From: Bacteroidales bacterium
GTDB taxonomy: Bacteria > Bacteroidota > Bacteroidia > Bacteroidales > JAEINX01
Length of the DNA stretch: 34,326 nucleotides
Direction of reading: 5' to 3'
NCBI GenBank assembly: GCA_016342645.1
Contig: JAEINX010000037.1
Coordinates: 1-34,326, forward strand
A model generated the notes under the pieces. That model was not told the DNA's origin and did no database searches. It saw only the letters and a list, made by a program, of their open reading frames with translations. Positions 1-9,237 of this stretch are shown here, in pieces. The first letter of the stretch is position 1, and each line of letters starts with the position of its first letter. A program made the position numbers and the translations under genes.

Positions 1-1836
1 ATTGAATTTTATCAAAAAGCAATTTTAATTAGCGAGAAAATTGGTGACAAATGGGCAATTGCAAATACATCCCGAAATATTGGAAAAATTTACCTTGAAG
101 AATATAATTATACAAAAGCACTAAATTATTTAAATACAGCCTTAAATATTGCAAAAGAAATTAGATCATATGATTTACAAAAGAGTATATTCAGATCACT
201 TTCTGAAGTATATTATGCGAAAAATGACCATAAAAAATCCCTTGAATTTTTTCAAAAATACTCTGATATAAAAGATACTGTCTTTAAAATCGAACAAGAT
301 CGTAAATATACGATTTCCGAACTAAAACATGAAATTGAGAAAGAAGAAAAGGGGAATCGTTTATTGCAAAACGAACTTCAAATTGAAGAATTAATGAATT
401 CAAGGCAAAAAAACCTTCAGGGTGTTATCATATTAGCTGCACTCCTTATTTTGGTTTTGCTTTTCTTTACAGTTATCAGGTATAAATCAAAAATAAAAAT
501 CAACAAACTTCTAGCTGATAAAAACAAGGAGATAGAATTAAAAAACAATGAACTTCTGTCGTTTAACGAAAAACTTGAAGAAAATATATCTATTCGAACC
601 AAAGACCTTCAAGAAGAAATTGAAGAAAGAAGAAACACTGATGTTAAACTGAAAATAGCCCTTAAAAAAGCCGATGAAGCCAACTATTTAAAAAATGCCT
701 TTCTTGCAAACATGAGCCATGAAATCAGAACTCCCTTAAATGGAATTATTGGATTCTCAAGTCTTTTATTAACAGAATTATCTATCCTCGAAAATGAGGA
801 GTTATACGAATATGCAAAAGGAATACAAAATAGCGGTGACAGGCTTCTACATCTACTAAACAATATCATTGACATCAGCCGTATCGAAGCAAACGATCTG
901 GAACTATCATTAAAACCCTGCTCTATTCCCAGAATTGTTAAAAGTGTTGTTGCTCTCTACACATTTAAAGCAAATGAAAAAGGGCTTACATTGAATGTGA
1001 AATCTGAGGATGTTCCCGAAGCAATTGCCGACGAAACCAATCTAAATAAAGTATTAACGGATATTATAGATAATGCAGTAAAATATACTGAAAAAGGATT
1101 TATAAATATCTTAACAGAATATGACTCGGACAAGAGTAGAATAATAATAAGGATTAAGGATACCGGAATTGGTATTGATCCTTCGTATAAGTCTCATATT
1201 TTCGAGGCTTTTAGACAAGAAAGTTTAGGATATTCCAGAACATATCAAGGAGCAGGATTAGGATTGCCTTTAGCTAAAAAAATCATTGACATGATGGGAG
1301 GCCAAATTGATGTTGAATCTGAAAAAGGAATTGGAACAACAGTAACCTTGTACTTGGATGAGTCGGGTAAAAAAACTGAAATCAAAGCACCTGAAAAAAC
1401 CGAGATAAAACCTTCGATTATTAGTACTCTGGAAAAAGTCCCCGAACTCTTTCTCGTCGAAGATGACCGAATGAATAGACTTGTTTTAAGAAAAATGTTA
1501 GATAAATTCGCGAAACTTGTAGTAGCAGTAGATGGCGAGGAAACATTAAAGTTGATTGAAAAATATTATAACGAAAATAAAATATTCGAGCTGATGCTTT
1601 TTGATATTAATTTACCGGCCCCTTGGGATGGTATTTTATTAATGAAAGAAGTCAAAAAACGATGGAAAGAGTACAGAAAAATCCCTTTTGTGGCGCAAAC
1701 AGCTTATGCAATGTCGGGTGATAAAGAAAGATTGTTGGAAGCCGGATTTGATGATTATATTTCTAAACCGGTTAATCAAAATACACTTATTTATTCTATC
1801 AAAAACCAACTTAAAAAAGTCGAAGAATTGAAATAA
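1..1836 (+). CDS. Hybrid sensor histidine kinase with N-terminal TPR repeats (5' end outside window)
   Basis: The frame is open from base 1, so this is the last 611 residues of a longer protein. The first ~95 residues read as tetratricopeptide helices (A-LNYLNTALNIA, SLEFFQKYSDI), followed by a charged coiled coil, one transmembrane segment near bases 420-480, and a second coiled coil. The HisKA dimerisation domain carries the phospho-acceptor His at 718-720 ([16 protein letters not shown]). The ATPase domain has an N-box (DNAVKY), a G1 box (DTGIGID) and a G2 box (GAGLGLPLAKK). A C-terminal receiver has acidic residues VEDD, phospho-acceptor Asp at 1603-1605 (DINLP) and the K of SKPV. By family it is a membrane phosphorelay kinase whose TPR sensor probably lies outside the cytoplasm. 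The TTG at 364 is an internal codon, not the start. Signal unknown. Confidence 0.9.
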   Translation: MEFYQKAILISEKIGDKWAIANTSRNIGKIYLEEYNYTKALNYLNTALNIAKEIRSYDLQKSIFRSLSEVYYAKNDHKKSLEFFQKYSDIKDTVFKIEQDRKYTISELKHEIEKEEKGNRLLQNELQIEELMNSRQKNLQGVIILAALLILVLLFFTVIRYKSKIKINKLLADKNKEIELKNNELLSFNEKLEENISIRTKDLQEEIEERRNTDVKLKIALKKADEANYLKNAFLANMSHEIRTPLNGIIGFSSLLLTELSILENEELYEYAKGIQNSGDRLLHLLNNIIDISRIEANDLELSLKPCSIPRIVKSVVALYTFKANEKGLTLNVKSEDVPEAIADETNLNKVLTDIIDNAVKYTEKGFINILTEYDSDKSRIIIRIKDTGIGIDPSYKSHIFEAFRQESLGYSRTYQGAGLGLPLAKKIIDMMGGQIDVESEKGIGTTVTLYLDESGKKTEIKAPEKTEIKPSIISTLEKVPELFLVEDDRMNRLVLRKMLDKFAKLVVAVDGEETLKLIEKYYNENKIFELMLFDINLPAPWDGILLMKEVKKRWKEYRKIPFVAQTAYAMSGDKERLLEAGFDDYISKPVNQNTLIYSIKNQLKKVEELK

Positions 1837-1904
1837 GAAATCAATAAACATACTTGATTATTGCTAATTATTAATAAAACAGGCCAATTATTATCTTTTA
1901 TTTT

Positions 1905-1933
1905 TTGTTATATTGGTTTTTTGTTTACATTTG
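1905..1933 (+). promoter_or_regulatory. Candidate Bacteroidota promoter for the second histidine kinase
   Basis: TTG at 1905-1907 at the end of a T run, 18 bases, then TACATTTG at 1926-1933, which fits the -33 TTG / -7 TAnnTTTG pattern of the phylum. It would leave a leader of roughly 135 bases before the ATG at 2079. Sequence match only. Confidence 0.4.
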
Positions 1934-2078
1934 TTGCCTTGTTTTACAGATTTTGGAAAGTAAATTATAATTTAGAACAAATATTAAATTCAAATATTAT
2001 ATAAGTTTCACTATTAGTATGTTTTACATATTAGGCATAGTTGTTGCAATTAAATTAATAAAAGAGTAAAAGTAACAA

Positions 2079-3770
2079 ATGAACTTAAAGCCAACATATC
2101 AGGAATTAGAAGAAAAGATTAACAATCTTGAGCAAGAAGTTCAAAAAATGCATAAGGGTATTAAAATCAATAATAACATTGAAAACCAATCATCTAATTT
2201 GATTTCGCAAAATAAAGATTTATTAGGAGATAAGAATATGTTGGAACTGATTTTGAACACTATCCCTTATTATGTATTCTGGAAAGATAGAAATTATATT
2301 TACCAAGGCTGTAATAAAAACTTCGCAAAATCAGCAGGCTTTTCCAACCAAAATGAAATAATTGGAAAAACCGATTACGAATTAAACTGGAATATTGGTA
2401 AAGCAGAAAAATATCGTGAGTCTGACAATCTGATAATGAGCACTGATTCACCTCTATTGAATATTAGTGATTCTGTTTTATTAGATAATGGTGAAGTTAA
2501 ATATTTTGAAATAAACAAAGTTCCTCTACATGACAATAATGGAGATGTCGTTGGTGTTTTAGGTACTGTTTCAGATATTACTGATCAAAAGAAAACAGAA
2601 AACGAACTCCTTCAGGCAAAACGAATTGCAGAAGCAGCTACACAATCCAAATCTATTTTTCTGGCAAATATGAGCCATGAAATTAGGACTCCAATGAATA
2701 GTATTATTGGCGTTATAAACATTCTTCTCCAAACTGACTTAACCGCTGAACAAAAAGAATATGTTGATATAATAAATATTTCAGGAAATAATCTTTTGAC
2801 AATAATTAACGATATACTTGATTTTTCAAAAATTGAAGCTGATCAGATTAAATTAGAAAATATTAGGTTTAATATTCGTGAGGAGATAAATAATATTATA
2901 AAATTATTATCTATAAAAGCAATCGGAAAAGGCTTACAACTATCAGCAAAAGTTTACAAATCTGTTCCCGAATGGGTCAATGGTGATCCTGTACGATTTA
3001 AACAAATAATTACAAACCTTGCTAATAATGCTTTAAAATTTACTAAAGAGGGAAGTGTAACAATTGAAGCAGAAACTATTGAAGAAAGAAACGAAACATT
3101 TACACTTAAATTTAAAGTAGTTGATACCGGAATTGGAATATTAGAAAGAGAAAAGCAACATCTTTTTAAAACCTACTCACAATTAGAAGACTCAACCTCT
3201 CGAAAATATGGCGGAACAGGTTTAGGCCTCGCTATATCAAAAAAATTATCTCACCTGATGGGTGGTGAAATTGGAGTTGAAAGTGAAATTGGAGTTGGGT
3301 CAACATTTTGGTTTACAATCGTTTTGGAAAAACCTTCGGAAATAGAATCTAAAGCAGATTATAAAATATCACAAACTATTGATCCACAGTCTAAGCCATT
3401 ATCAGTTTTGCTTGTTGAAGATAACTTGCTTAATCAAAAATTTGCAAGTGCTACATTAAGAAAGCAAGGACACAAAATTGATATTGCTGAAAATGGAAAA
3501 ATTGCAATTGAGAAGTTCGAGAAAAATGAATACGATTTGATTTTAATGGATATTCAAATGCCTATTATGGATGGAATTACTGCCTCAAGAAAAATTAGAG
3601 AAATTGAAGATGAAAGAAATTCCAAAGACAAAGTAAAAATTCTTGCTGTAACTGCTTACGCCATGGAAAACGACAGGCAAAAATGCCTTGATGCAGGAAT
3701 GAATGAGTACCTGACCAAGCCTTTCAAACCGGATGAGTTGTGTAATATGATCAACAAATTAAAATTTTAA
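2079..3770 (+). CDS. PAS-domain hybrid histidine kinase/response regulator
   Basis: 563 residues with no transmembrane segment, so predicted cytoplasmic. An N-terminal coiled coil (residues 1-50) leads into a PAS domain at about 60-170, ending in the PAC-like [13 protein letters not shown]. HisKA has the phospho-acceptor His at residue 200 ([16 protein letters not shown]). The ATPase boxes are NNALKFT, DTGIGI and [15 protein letters not shown]-terminal receiver has phospho-acceptor Asp491 ([11 protein letters not shown]) and the conserved TKPF lysine. The architecture is complete for an autokinase with internal phosphorelay; no HPt or output domain is present, so the phosphate must pass to a partner not seen here. 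It lies 242 bases after another hybrid kinase, so the two may be paralogues feeding one pathway, which is inference. The ATG has no clear ribosome binding site, which is usual in this phylum. Confidence 0.93.
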   Translation: MNLKPTYQELEEKINNLEQEVQKMHKGIKINNNIENQSSNLISQNKDLLGDKNMLELILNTIPYYVFWKDRNYIYQGCNKNFAKSAGFSNQNEIIGKTDYELNWNIGKAEKYRESDNLIMSTDSPLLNISDSVLLDNGEVKYFEINKVPLHDNNGDVVGVLGTVSDITDQKKTENELLQAKRIAEAATQSKSIFLANMSHEIRTPMNSIIGVINILLQTDLTAEQKEYVDIINISGNNLLTIINDILDFSKIEADQIKLENIRFNIREEINNIIKLLSIKAIGKGLQLSAKVYKSVPEWVNGDPVRFKQIITNLANNALKFTKEGSVTIEAETIEERNETFTLKFKVVDTGIGILEREKQHLFKTYSQLEDSTSRKYGGTGLGLAISKKLSHLMGGEIGVESEIGVGSTFWFTIVLEKPSEIESKADYKISQTIDPQSKPLSVLLVEDNLLNQKFASATLRKQGHKIDIAENGKIAIEKFEKNEYDLILMDIQMPIMDGITASRKIREIEDERNSKDKVKILAVTAYAMENDRQKCLDAGMNEYLTKPFKPDELCNMINKLKF

Positions 3771-3809
3771 TTGATAATATTAAAGTCATCTGGATACAAA
3801 ATAATATTG

Positions 3810-4204
3810 TGGAGCTGCGGGGATTCGAACCCCGGTCCAAACAAGTAGCCAAAGTGTTTTCTACATGCTTATCCTTTAATTAATTGTCGTAATCAAGCAG
3901 GCAAAAGGCAAACCAACCAAATTCTTATCCTCTAAATTTTTCGCTTTGTCATCAAGGAACTAACAAAACTATCTCAACATTTATGATGCTTCGATCGCGA
4001 CACAGTTGAGAAAAGTTTCGCGGGAAGCAGATAGCTGCCTAATCTTCCTGATTAAGCTGCCAATCTATAATTATTATTTTCGCCATTTATTGGCTATTGT
4101 GAATTAAGTTTTTACCTAAAAGGCATCGCAAAGGAACGAGCTATATTCACAACGCTCGACATGCTTTCAATTTCACTTACATGCTGTCTAATCCATTCAA
4201 CCCC
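3810..4204 (-). ncRNA. ssrA: Transfer-messenger RNA (tmRNA)
   Basis: The minus strand starts GGGGTTG (4204-4198) and ends CAGCTCC plus discriminator A (3817-3810). The two ends form a seven-pair acceptor stem including G-U pairs. The T arm GGGGTTCGAATCCCC is just inside the 3' end. The mRNA-like part has resume codon GGC at 4084-4082 and reads GENNNYRLAA then TAA (4054-4052). The tag ends in LAA, as needed for protease recognition, and begins GENN as in other Bacteroidota. CCA is not encoded. The RNA rescues stalled ribosomes with SmpB. No smpB is in the window. Confidence 0.95.
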
Positions 4205-4269
4205 AAAAAATCAAAGAACTAATTTCTTTAAAATTATTCAAATTTAGTGCCACTAATTAAAAATGATGG

Positions 4270-4277
4270 CAAAAATA
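4270..4277 (-). promoter_or_regulatory. Candidate -7 element for tmRNA
   Basis: The minus strand reads TATTTTTG here, a match to TAnnTTTG, about 66 bases upstream of the mature tmRNA 5' end. That would fit a precursor with a processed 5' leader. No convincing -33 TTG is seen at the right spacing. Confidence 0.3.
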
Positions 4278-4344
4278 CAAAAAAAATAATAATTGTGTTT
4301 ATTGTTTTATATAAATGAGTTAATTTTACACAAAATTTTATATT

Positions 4345-4947
4345 ATGAAACAAACATTAATCTGGTCAGTAATTCTAATTCTAATTATTTCTTTATATGC
4401 TTGTTCTGATGATGGCAAGGTAACAAAAGATGAAATCACTTATCGTAATCAATTAGTATTTTACGAAGGAAAACCTTATACCGGAGTTGTTTACGACTTT
4501 TTTGAAGATGGAAAAACTCCGCGATCGGAAATTTCTTTTAAAAATGGAAAATTAGACGGAAAAACATTGGAGTGGTATGAAAATGGCCAAATGAAAGGTG
4601 AGGGTAATGCAAAAAATGGTGTAGCTGATGGTAAAAGCATATATTGGTATGAAAATGGGAATAAAATGGGTGAAGAAAATTACCGTGATAACAAAAAACA
4701 TGGAAAATTTACTATCTGGTTTGAAGATGGAAACATTAAGAGTGAGACAAATTACACTAATGATAAAGTAAACGGTCTTTCAACAACGTATTATCAAGAT
4801 GGAAGTAAACAAAGTGAAATAAATTACATTAGAGGCCGGCAAATAGGTACTGTAAAAGTCTGGGATAAGGAAGGAAATATTACTTTTGAAGATTATACTC
4901 CAGCGAGCACCGAAAATCCCGCAGCTTCTAAAAAGGAAGAAAAGTAA
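4345..4947 (+). CDS. MORN/YwqK-type repeat lipoprotein
   Basis: 200 residues. The N-terminus is a lipoprotein signal with lipobox LYAC and lipidated Cys20. It is followed by SDD, which resembles the acidic lipoprotein export signal that sends Bacteroidota lipoproteins to the cell surface (inference). From about residue 60 the protein is a run of ~22-residue repeats of the form G-W(Y/F)-ENG-K-E-NY-DNKKHG (YENGQMKGEG, YENGNKMGEE, FEDGNIKSET, YQDGSKQSEI), typical of the MORN_2/YwqK antitoxin-like family. Databases often label these 'toxin-antitoxin system YwqK family antitoxin', but no toxin partner is adjacent, so the toxin-antitoxin role is not supported. The extreme C-terminus is Lys/Glu rich. 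A second protein of the same type is at 26302-27057. Confidence 0.85.
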   Translation: MKQTLIWSVILILIISLYACSDDGKVTKDEITYRNQLVFYEGKPYTGVVYDFFEDGKTPRSEISFKNGKLDGKTLEWYENGQMKGEGNAKNGVADGKSIYWYENGNKMGEENYRDNKKHGKFTIWFEDGNIKSETNYTNDKVNGLSTTYYQDGSKQSEINYIRGRQIGTVKVWDKEGNITFEDYTPASTENPAASKKEEK

Positions 4948-5152
4948 TTTTTCAAACATAATTTCTTAATTGGGTGTAATAAACTCCTAAAATTAGGTTT
5001 TGATGATTCGGAATTATAAAATACATGAATCTCAAAAGAAAATAATTGTAAATAAAATTTTTCTTTTATAATCATAGAATTCTATAAAACAAGGCAATCA
5101 GCTATCAATTCTGAAAAAAATTTAATAAATTTTATTGATCTTGAAAAATGGC

Positions 5153-5160
5153 TATTTTTG
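5153..5160 (+). promoter_or_regulatory. Candidate -7 element for the ABC-F gene
   Basis: TATTTTTG matches TAnnTTTG, 17 bases before the ATG at 5178, which would give a leader of about 10 bases. A TTG lies upstream at 5135-5137, closer than the usual spacing. Confidence 0.4.
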
Positions 5161-5177
5161 CCGGTCAATAATAAATT

Positions 5178-7121
5178 ATGCTTTCTGTTAATAATATTTC
5201 CGTGCAATTTTCAGGATCACCTCTTTTTGAGAGCGTTTCTTTTATTATTAATAAAAAGGATAGAATTGGATTGGTCGGTAAAAACGGTTCGGGCAAAACT
5301 ACAATCTTAAAAATAATTTCAAAACTTCAAAAAGCTGATTCCGGTGAAGTTGCCGTTCAAGGCAATGTTTCAATAGGTTACCTGCCACAGGAAATGAAAA
5401 TTTCGAGCAATAAAACAGTTTATAATGAGGCATTAGAGGCTTTTTCCGATATTTTATTTCTTGAGAGAAAAATTCAGAAGCTATCTGTTGAAATTTCTGA
5501 ACGAACAGATTATGAATCGGATAATTATTTAAAATTAATTCAAAACCTAACAGAAGCAAACGAAAATTTTGATAATGTTGGAGGACATAAAATTCATGGC
5601 AATACCGAAAAAGTGATTTTAGGTCTGGGTTTCAAACGCAATGAGTTTAATCAAGACCTGAACACATTTAGCCGAGGCTGGCAAATGAGAGTCGAGCTTG
5701 CAAAGATATTATTGAGCATGCCCGATATTATTCTTCTCGATGAGCCAACTAACCACCTTGATATTGTTTCTATTCAATGGCTTGAGGATTTCCTCGAAAC
5801 ATATCCGGGAGCTGTTGTAGTTGTTTCGCACGATAGAGCTTTCCTTGATAATATTACAAAACGAACAATAGAGATTTCAAACGGCAAAATTTATGATTAT
5901 AAAGCTTCGTATTCGGAATATATTTTGTTGCGAGATGAACGCATAGAAAACCAGGAAGCGACTGCAAATAATCAACAAAAACAACTTAAACAAGTAGAAC
6001 GATTTATTGAAAGATTTCGCTATAAATCAACCAAAGCTAAGCAGGTTCAATCAAAAATAAAATTGCTTGAAAAAACCGATATTGCCCAAGTTGATGAACT
6101 TGATAATTTGTCGATAAAATTTCGCTTCCCTCCCGCTCCCCATTCCGGTAAAATTGTTTTGGAAGCTAACAGCATTAAAAAATATTTTGGTAAGAAAGAG
6201 ATTTTTTCTGATGCCAATTTCACAGTAATTAAAGGTGAAAAGATAGCTTTTGTGGGGAGAAACGGTGAAGGAAAATCAACAATGTCGAAAATAATTGTCG
6301 GTGATTTGGATTATGAAGGAAACCTGAAAAGAGGCCAAAATGTAAAAATCGGATACTACGCACAAAACCAGGAAGAACTCCTCGATGAATCAAAAACTGT
6401 TTTCCAGACAATTGATGATATTGCTGTGGGCGATATAAGACCAAGGATCAGAGCTATTTTGGGAGGTTTTTTGTTTAGTGGCGAAACAATAGACAAGAAA
6501 GTGCAAGTTTTATCAGGAGGAGAAAAGTCAAGATTGTCGCTCGCAAAATTGTTATTAACGCCTGTTAATCTGCTCGTTCTTGATGAGCCTACAAATCATC
6601 TTGACATTCATTCAAAAGATATTTTAAAAAATGCTTTGCTGCAATTCGAAGGTACATTAATAATTGTGTCACACGACCGCGATTTTCTGCAGGGATTGAC
6701 CGATAGGGTATTTGAATTTAGAAATAATCGCTTAAGCTATTATCCCGGAGATATTTATGACTTTTTGGAATCAAGAAAACTAAGATCATTAAAAGAATTA
6801 GAAAATAAAGAAAAATCTAAAAATAAATCCACGAGAGATTCGGTTTCCGAAAATAAAATTAATTATGAAAAACGCAAGGCAACTGAGCGTGAAATAAGAA
6901 AACTATCTAACCAAATCAAGAAATCGGAAAAAGAAATTGAAAGGCTTGAAAATGAAATTAACACAATTGATAAATATCTTGCCAATCCCGAACAATTTAA
7001 ATCAGAGCTTGAAAATAAAGATGTTTTTAAATCCTATGAAAATTTCAAGTTAAAATTGGATGAGGAAATGAAGACTTGGGAAGAACTTCATTCGAAGCTT
7101 GAAAAAACTCAAAAAAGTTAG
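5178..7121 (+). CDS. ABC-F family ATPase (translation factor/Uup-like)
   Basis: 647 residues with two ABC ATPase domains and no membrane segment, so a soluble ABC-F protein of the kind that acts on ribosomes. Domain 1: Walker A GKNGSGKT at 34-41, signature FSRGWQMR near 164, Walker B IILLDEPTNHLD near 185. A charged linker around residues 250-300 (QQKQLKQVERFIERFRYKS) matches the P-site tRNA interaction motif region. Domain 2: Walker A GRNGEGKS near 360, signature LSGGEKSR near 445, Walker B LLVLDEPTNHLD near 466. A C-terminal coiled coil (about 550-640) resembles Uup/YheS types. The first signature has Arg where the second Gly of LSGG is usual; the change is tolerated in many ABC-F proteins. 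The exact subfamily, housekeeping or antibiotic resistance, cannot be decided from sequence alone. Confidence 0.93.
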   Translation: MLSVNNISVQFSGSPLFESVSFIINKKDRIGLVGKNGSGKTTILKIISKLQKADSGEVAVQGNVSIGYLPQEMKISSNKTVYNEALEAFSDILFLERKIQKLSVEISERTDYESDNYLKLIQNLTEANENFDNVGGHKIHGNTEKVILGLGFKRNEFNQDLNTFSRGWQMRVELAKILLSMPDIILLDEPTNHLDIVSIQWLEDFLETYPGAVVVVSHDRAFLDNITKRTIEISNGKIYDYKASYSEYILLRDERIENQEATANNQQKQLKQVERFIERFRYKSTKAKQVQSKIKLLEKTDIAQVDELDNLSIKFRFPPAPHSGKIVLEANSIKKYFGKKEIFSDANFTVIKGEKIAFVGRNGEGKSTMSKIIVGDLDYEGNLKRGQNVKIGYYAQNQEELLDESKTVFQTIDDIAVGDIRPRIRAILGGFLFSGETIDKKVQVLSGGEKSRLSLAKLLLTPVNLLVLDEPTNHLDIHSKDILKNALLQFEGTLIIVSHDRDFLQGLTDRVFEFRNNRLSYYPGDIYDFLESRKLRSLKELENKEKSKNKSTRDSVSENKINYEKRKATEREIRKLSNQIKKSEKEIERLENEINTIDKYLANPEQFKSELENKDVFKSYENFKLKLDEEMKTWEELHSKLEKTQKS

Positions 7122-7150
7122 GTAATATATTTTATTATTTTTCGGAATTG

Positions 7151-7176
7151 TCTGAAAATTTGAGTTTTATTTCAGA
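7151..7176. terminator. Possible bidirectional terminator hairpin
   Basis: TCTGAAA (7151-7157) pairs with TTTCAGA (7170-7176) around a 12-base loop, followed by TATTTTTAA. It sits between the convergent ABC-F and prenyl synthase genes. The stem is short and AT-rich. Confidence 0.3.
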
Positions 7177-7214
7177 TATTTTTAATATTGAACAATGATT
7201 AACGATTTTTCAGA

Positions 7215-8189
7215 TTACCTTTGCCTTCTCATTAGTTTCTCAGCAAACGATGATAAAACTTTCTTGTTTTCATCCTTAACACTAATCGAATTCAAGTTTT
7301 CAATGGCTTTTAGAAAGTAATTTTCCATTTCAATTTTAGCGAGTTCATCAATTTTAAGCTTTTTATAAATCTCAGTAACTGAATTGATTTTCTCGTTTTC
7401 ATCGAAATCGGTGTTTGCAAAAAAATGCTTTAATTTATTGAGGTCATCATCACTAGCTAATTCCATAGCTTTCAGAAACAAATATGTTTTTTTATTGGAA
7501 ATAATATCGCCACCACTCTTTTTTCCAAATTTTTCTTCATCTCCAAAAGCATCAAGTAAGTCATCTTTAATTTGAAAAAGCATGCCTATATTTATTCCGA
7601 AATTATAAAGATAATCGGCATCTTGCTCATTTGCATTTCCAATAATAGCTCCAATTTTTAAACTTGCAGCCAATAGAACAGCAGTTTTTAAGCGAATCAT
7701 GTTCAAATACTCACTAATTGAAACCTTGCTTTGTTTCTCAAAGTTCATATCGTATTGTTGCCCTTCACAAACTTCTCGGGCGGTTTTGCTCATTACCCAG
7801 AAAACTTTGTTAGAATACTTTGAATCGGTTTGCATAAGATATTCATAAGCTAAAACAAACATTGTGTCGCCTGAAAGAATAGCAATATTTTGATTCCATT
7901 TTTTGTAAACCGTTTCTTTTCCACGTCTTATCGGTGCATTATCCATGATATCGTCGTGCAGAAGTGTGAAATTATGAAACAATTCTATTCCGATTGCCGG
8001 ATTAATTGCATTTTCAATTATGCCTTCAAAAAGATCGCAGGCAAGCAATGCTAATACAGGCCGCAATCTTTTACCACCTAAAGAGAAAGTATAAGAAATT
8101 GGTTTATACAATTCAATTGGTTGTTTATCAAACTTCTCTATAGCTAAGCGTTCATTAAATAATTCCTGAAAATATTTAATCGAGTGCAT
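7215..8189 (-). CDS. Polyprenyl (short-chain isoprenyl) diphosphate synthase
   Basis: 324 residues, trans-isoprenyl diphosphate synthase family: condenses isopentenyl diphosphate with an allylic diphosphate. Visible motifs are GGKRLRP (38-44), first Asp-rich motif HDDIMD (78-83) followed by RRG, and second Asp-rich motif KDDLLDAFGD (208-217) with GGDI-NKKT after it. The first motif is plain DDxxD without the two-residue insert of IspA-type bacterial FPP synthases. Phe74 lies five residues before it, a place where an aromatic residue usually limits chain length. I therefore favour a C15-C20 product (GGPP-like), which is inference. Downstream of rfbA on the same strand, with a 140-base gap that could carry its own promoter. 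Confidence 0.88.
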   Translation of the reverse strand: MHSIKYFQELFNERLAIEKFDKQPIELYKPISYTFSLGGKRLRPVLALLACDLFEGIIENAINPAIGIELFHNFTLLHDDIMDNAPIRRGKETVYKKWNQNIAILSGDTMFVLAYEYLMQTDSKYSNKVFWVMSKTAREVCEGQQYDMNFEKQSKVSISEYLNMIRLKTAVLLAASLKIGAIIGNANEQDADYLYNFGINIGMLFQIKDDLLDAFGDEEKFGKKSGGDIISNKKTYLFLKAMELASDDDLNKLKHFFANTDFDENEKINSVTEIYKKLKIDELAKIEMENYFLKAIENLNSISVKDENKKVLSSFAEKLMRRQR

Positions 8190-8329
8190 TGGATTTATCT
8201 TTAGATTTTAATTTCTAAAACCACTAATGGTATTGCGTTTAATTTATAAGTTGTCAACTAATTTTGAGTTATTTATTGCATGCTATTTGTAAACCAATAT
8301 TATGTTTATTTATATTAAAAAAATATTAT

Positions 8330-9184
8330 TTAAAGATCAAGCAAATAAGATCCATACCCGCTTTTTAAAAACGGTTGAGCGGCTTCAATTAATTGTTTTT
8401 TGTTGATATAACCCATTCTAAATGCAATTTCTTCAATACAACCGATTTGTTGTCCTTGTCTGTTTTGAATAACTTCAACATATTGTGAAGCCTGAAGCAA
8501 CGATTCAAAAGTACCTGTATCTAACCATGCTGTTCCACGGCTCAGCTTTCCAACTTTTAATTTACCTTTTTCAAGATAAACTCGATTAACATCAGTAATT
8601 TCATATTCGCCCCGAGCACTTGGTTTAATATTTTTTGCAATTTCAACAACAGAATTATCGTAAAAATATAAACCGGGAACAGCATAATCTGATTTGGGCT
8701 TTTTCGGTTTTTCTTCAATTGAAATTGCATTATTTTTCTCATCAAATTCAACAACACCATATCTTTCGGGATCGTTAACATGATAAGCAAACACAACTCC
8801 TCCGTCAGGATCATTATTTTCTATAAGAATATCCTGAAAACCACTTCCATAAAAAATATTATCACCCAAAATCAAAGCCACTTTATCATTACCGATAAAC
8901 TCTTCTCCCAGCACAAATGCCTGGGCTAATCCGTTCGGATTTTCTTGAACCTTGTATTTAAATGAACAACCAAGCCTTTTCCCATCACCTAATAATTTTT
9001 CGAAATTCGGTAAATCGTATGGTGTTGAAATAATAAGTATCTCAGAAATCCCAGCCATCATTAAAACCGATAAAGGATAATAAATCATTGGCTTATCATA
9101 GATTGGCATCAATTGTTTACTAACAGCAAGTGTTAATGGATGTAATCTTGACCCGGCTCCACCGGCGAGAATAATTCCTTTCAT
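8330..9184 (-). CDS. rfbA: Glucose-1-phosphate thymidylyltransferase
   Basis: 284 residues, the normal length for RfbA/RmlA, which makes dTDP-glucose from dTTP and glucose-1-phosphate, the first step to dTDP-L-rhamnose. The N-terminus has the nucleotidyltransferase signature [13 protein letters not shown] with catalytic-region Lys in [18 protein letters not shown]. Further motifs are ILGDNIFYG, the EEKP loop ([15 protein letters not shown]) and WLDTGTF. The usual rfbB, rfbC and rfbD partners are not adjacent, so this gene stands apart from a rhamnose operon. It lies 53 bases downstream of the MMPL gene on the same strand and could be co-transcribed with it. The start ATG at 9184 aligns with the family N-terminus. 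Confidence 0.95.
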   Translation of the reverse strand: MKGIILAGGAGSRLHPLTLAVSKQLMPIYDKPMIYYPLSVLMMAGISEILIISTPYDLPNFEKLLGDGKRLGCSFKYKVQENPNGLAQAFVLGEEFIGNDKVALILGDNIFYGSGFQDILIENNDPDGGVVFAYHVNDPERYGVVEFDEKNNAISIEEKPKKPKSDYAVPGLYFYDNSVVEIAKNIKPSARGEYEITDVNRVYLEKGKLKVGKLSRGTAWLDTGTFESLLQASQYVEVIQNRQGQQIGCIEEIAFRMGYINKKQLIEAAQPFLKSGYGSYLLDL

Positions 9185-9237
9185 AATTTAAATTTTTGAT
9201 TTAAGAATTAAGATTTTTGATTTTATTTTTATTTATT

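Noticed and set aside
4345..4947. Toxin-antitoxin role for the MORN/YwqK proteins (here and at 26302-27057)
   Set aside because: Neither has an adjacent toxin gene, and both carry export signals.
8193..8265. E. coli-like TTGACA promoter upstream of the prenyl synthase
   Set aside because: The phylum's main sigma factor does not use this consensus and no fitting -10 element was seen.
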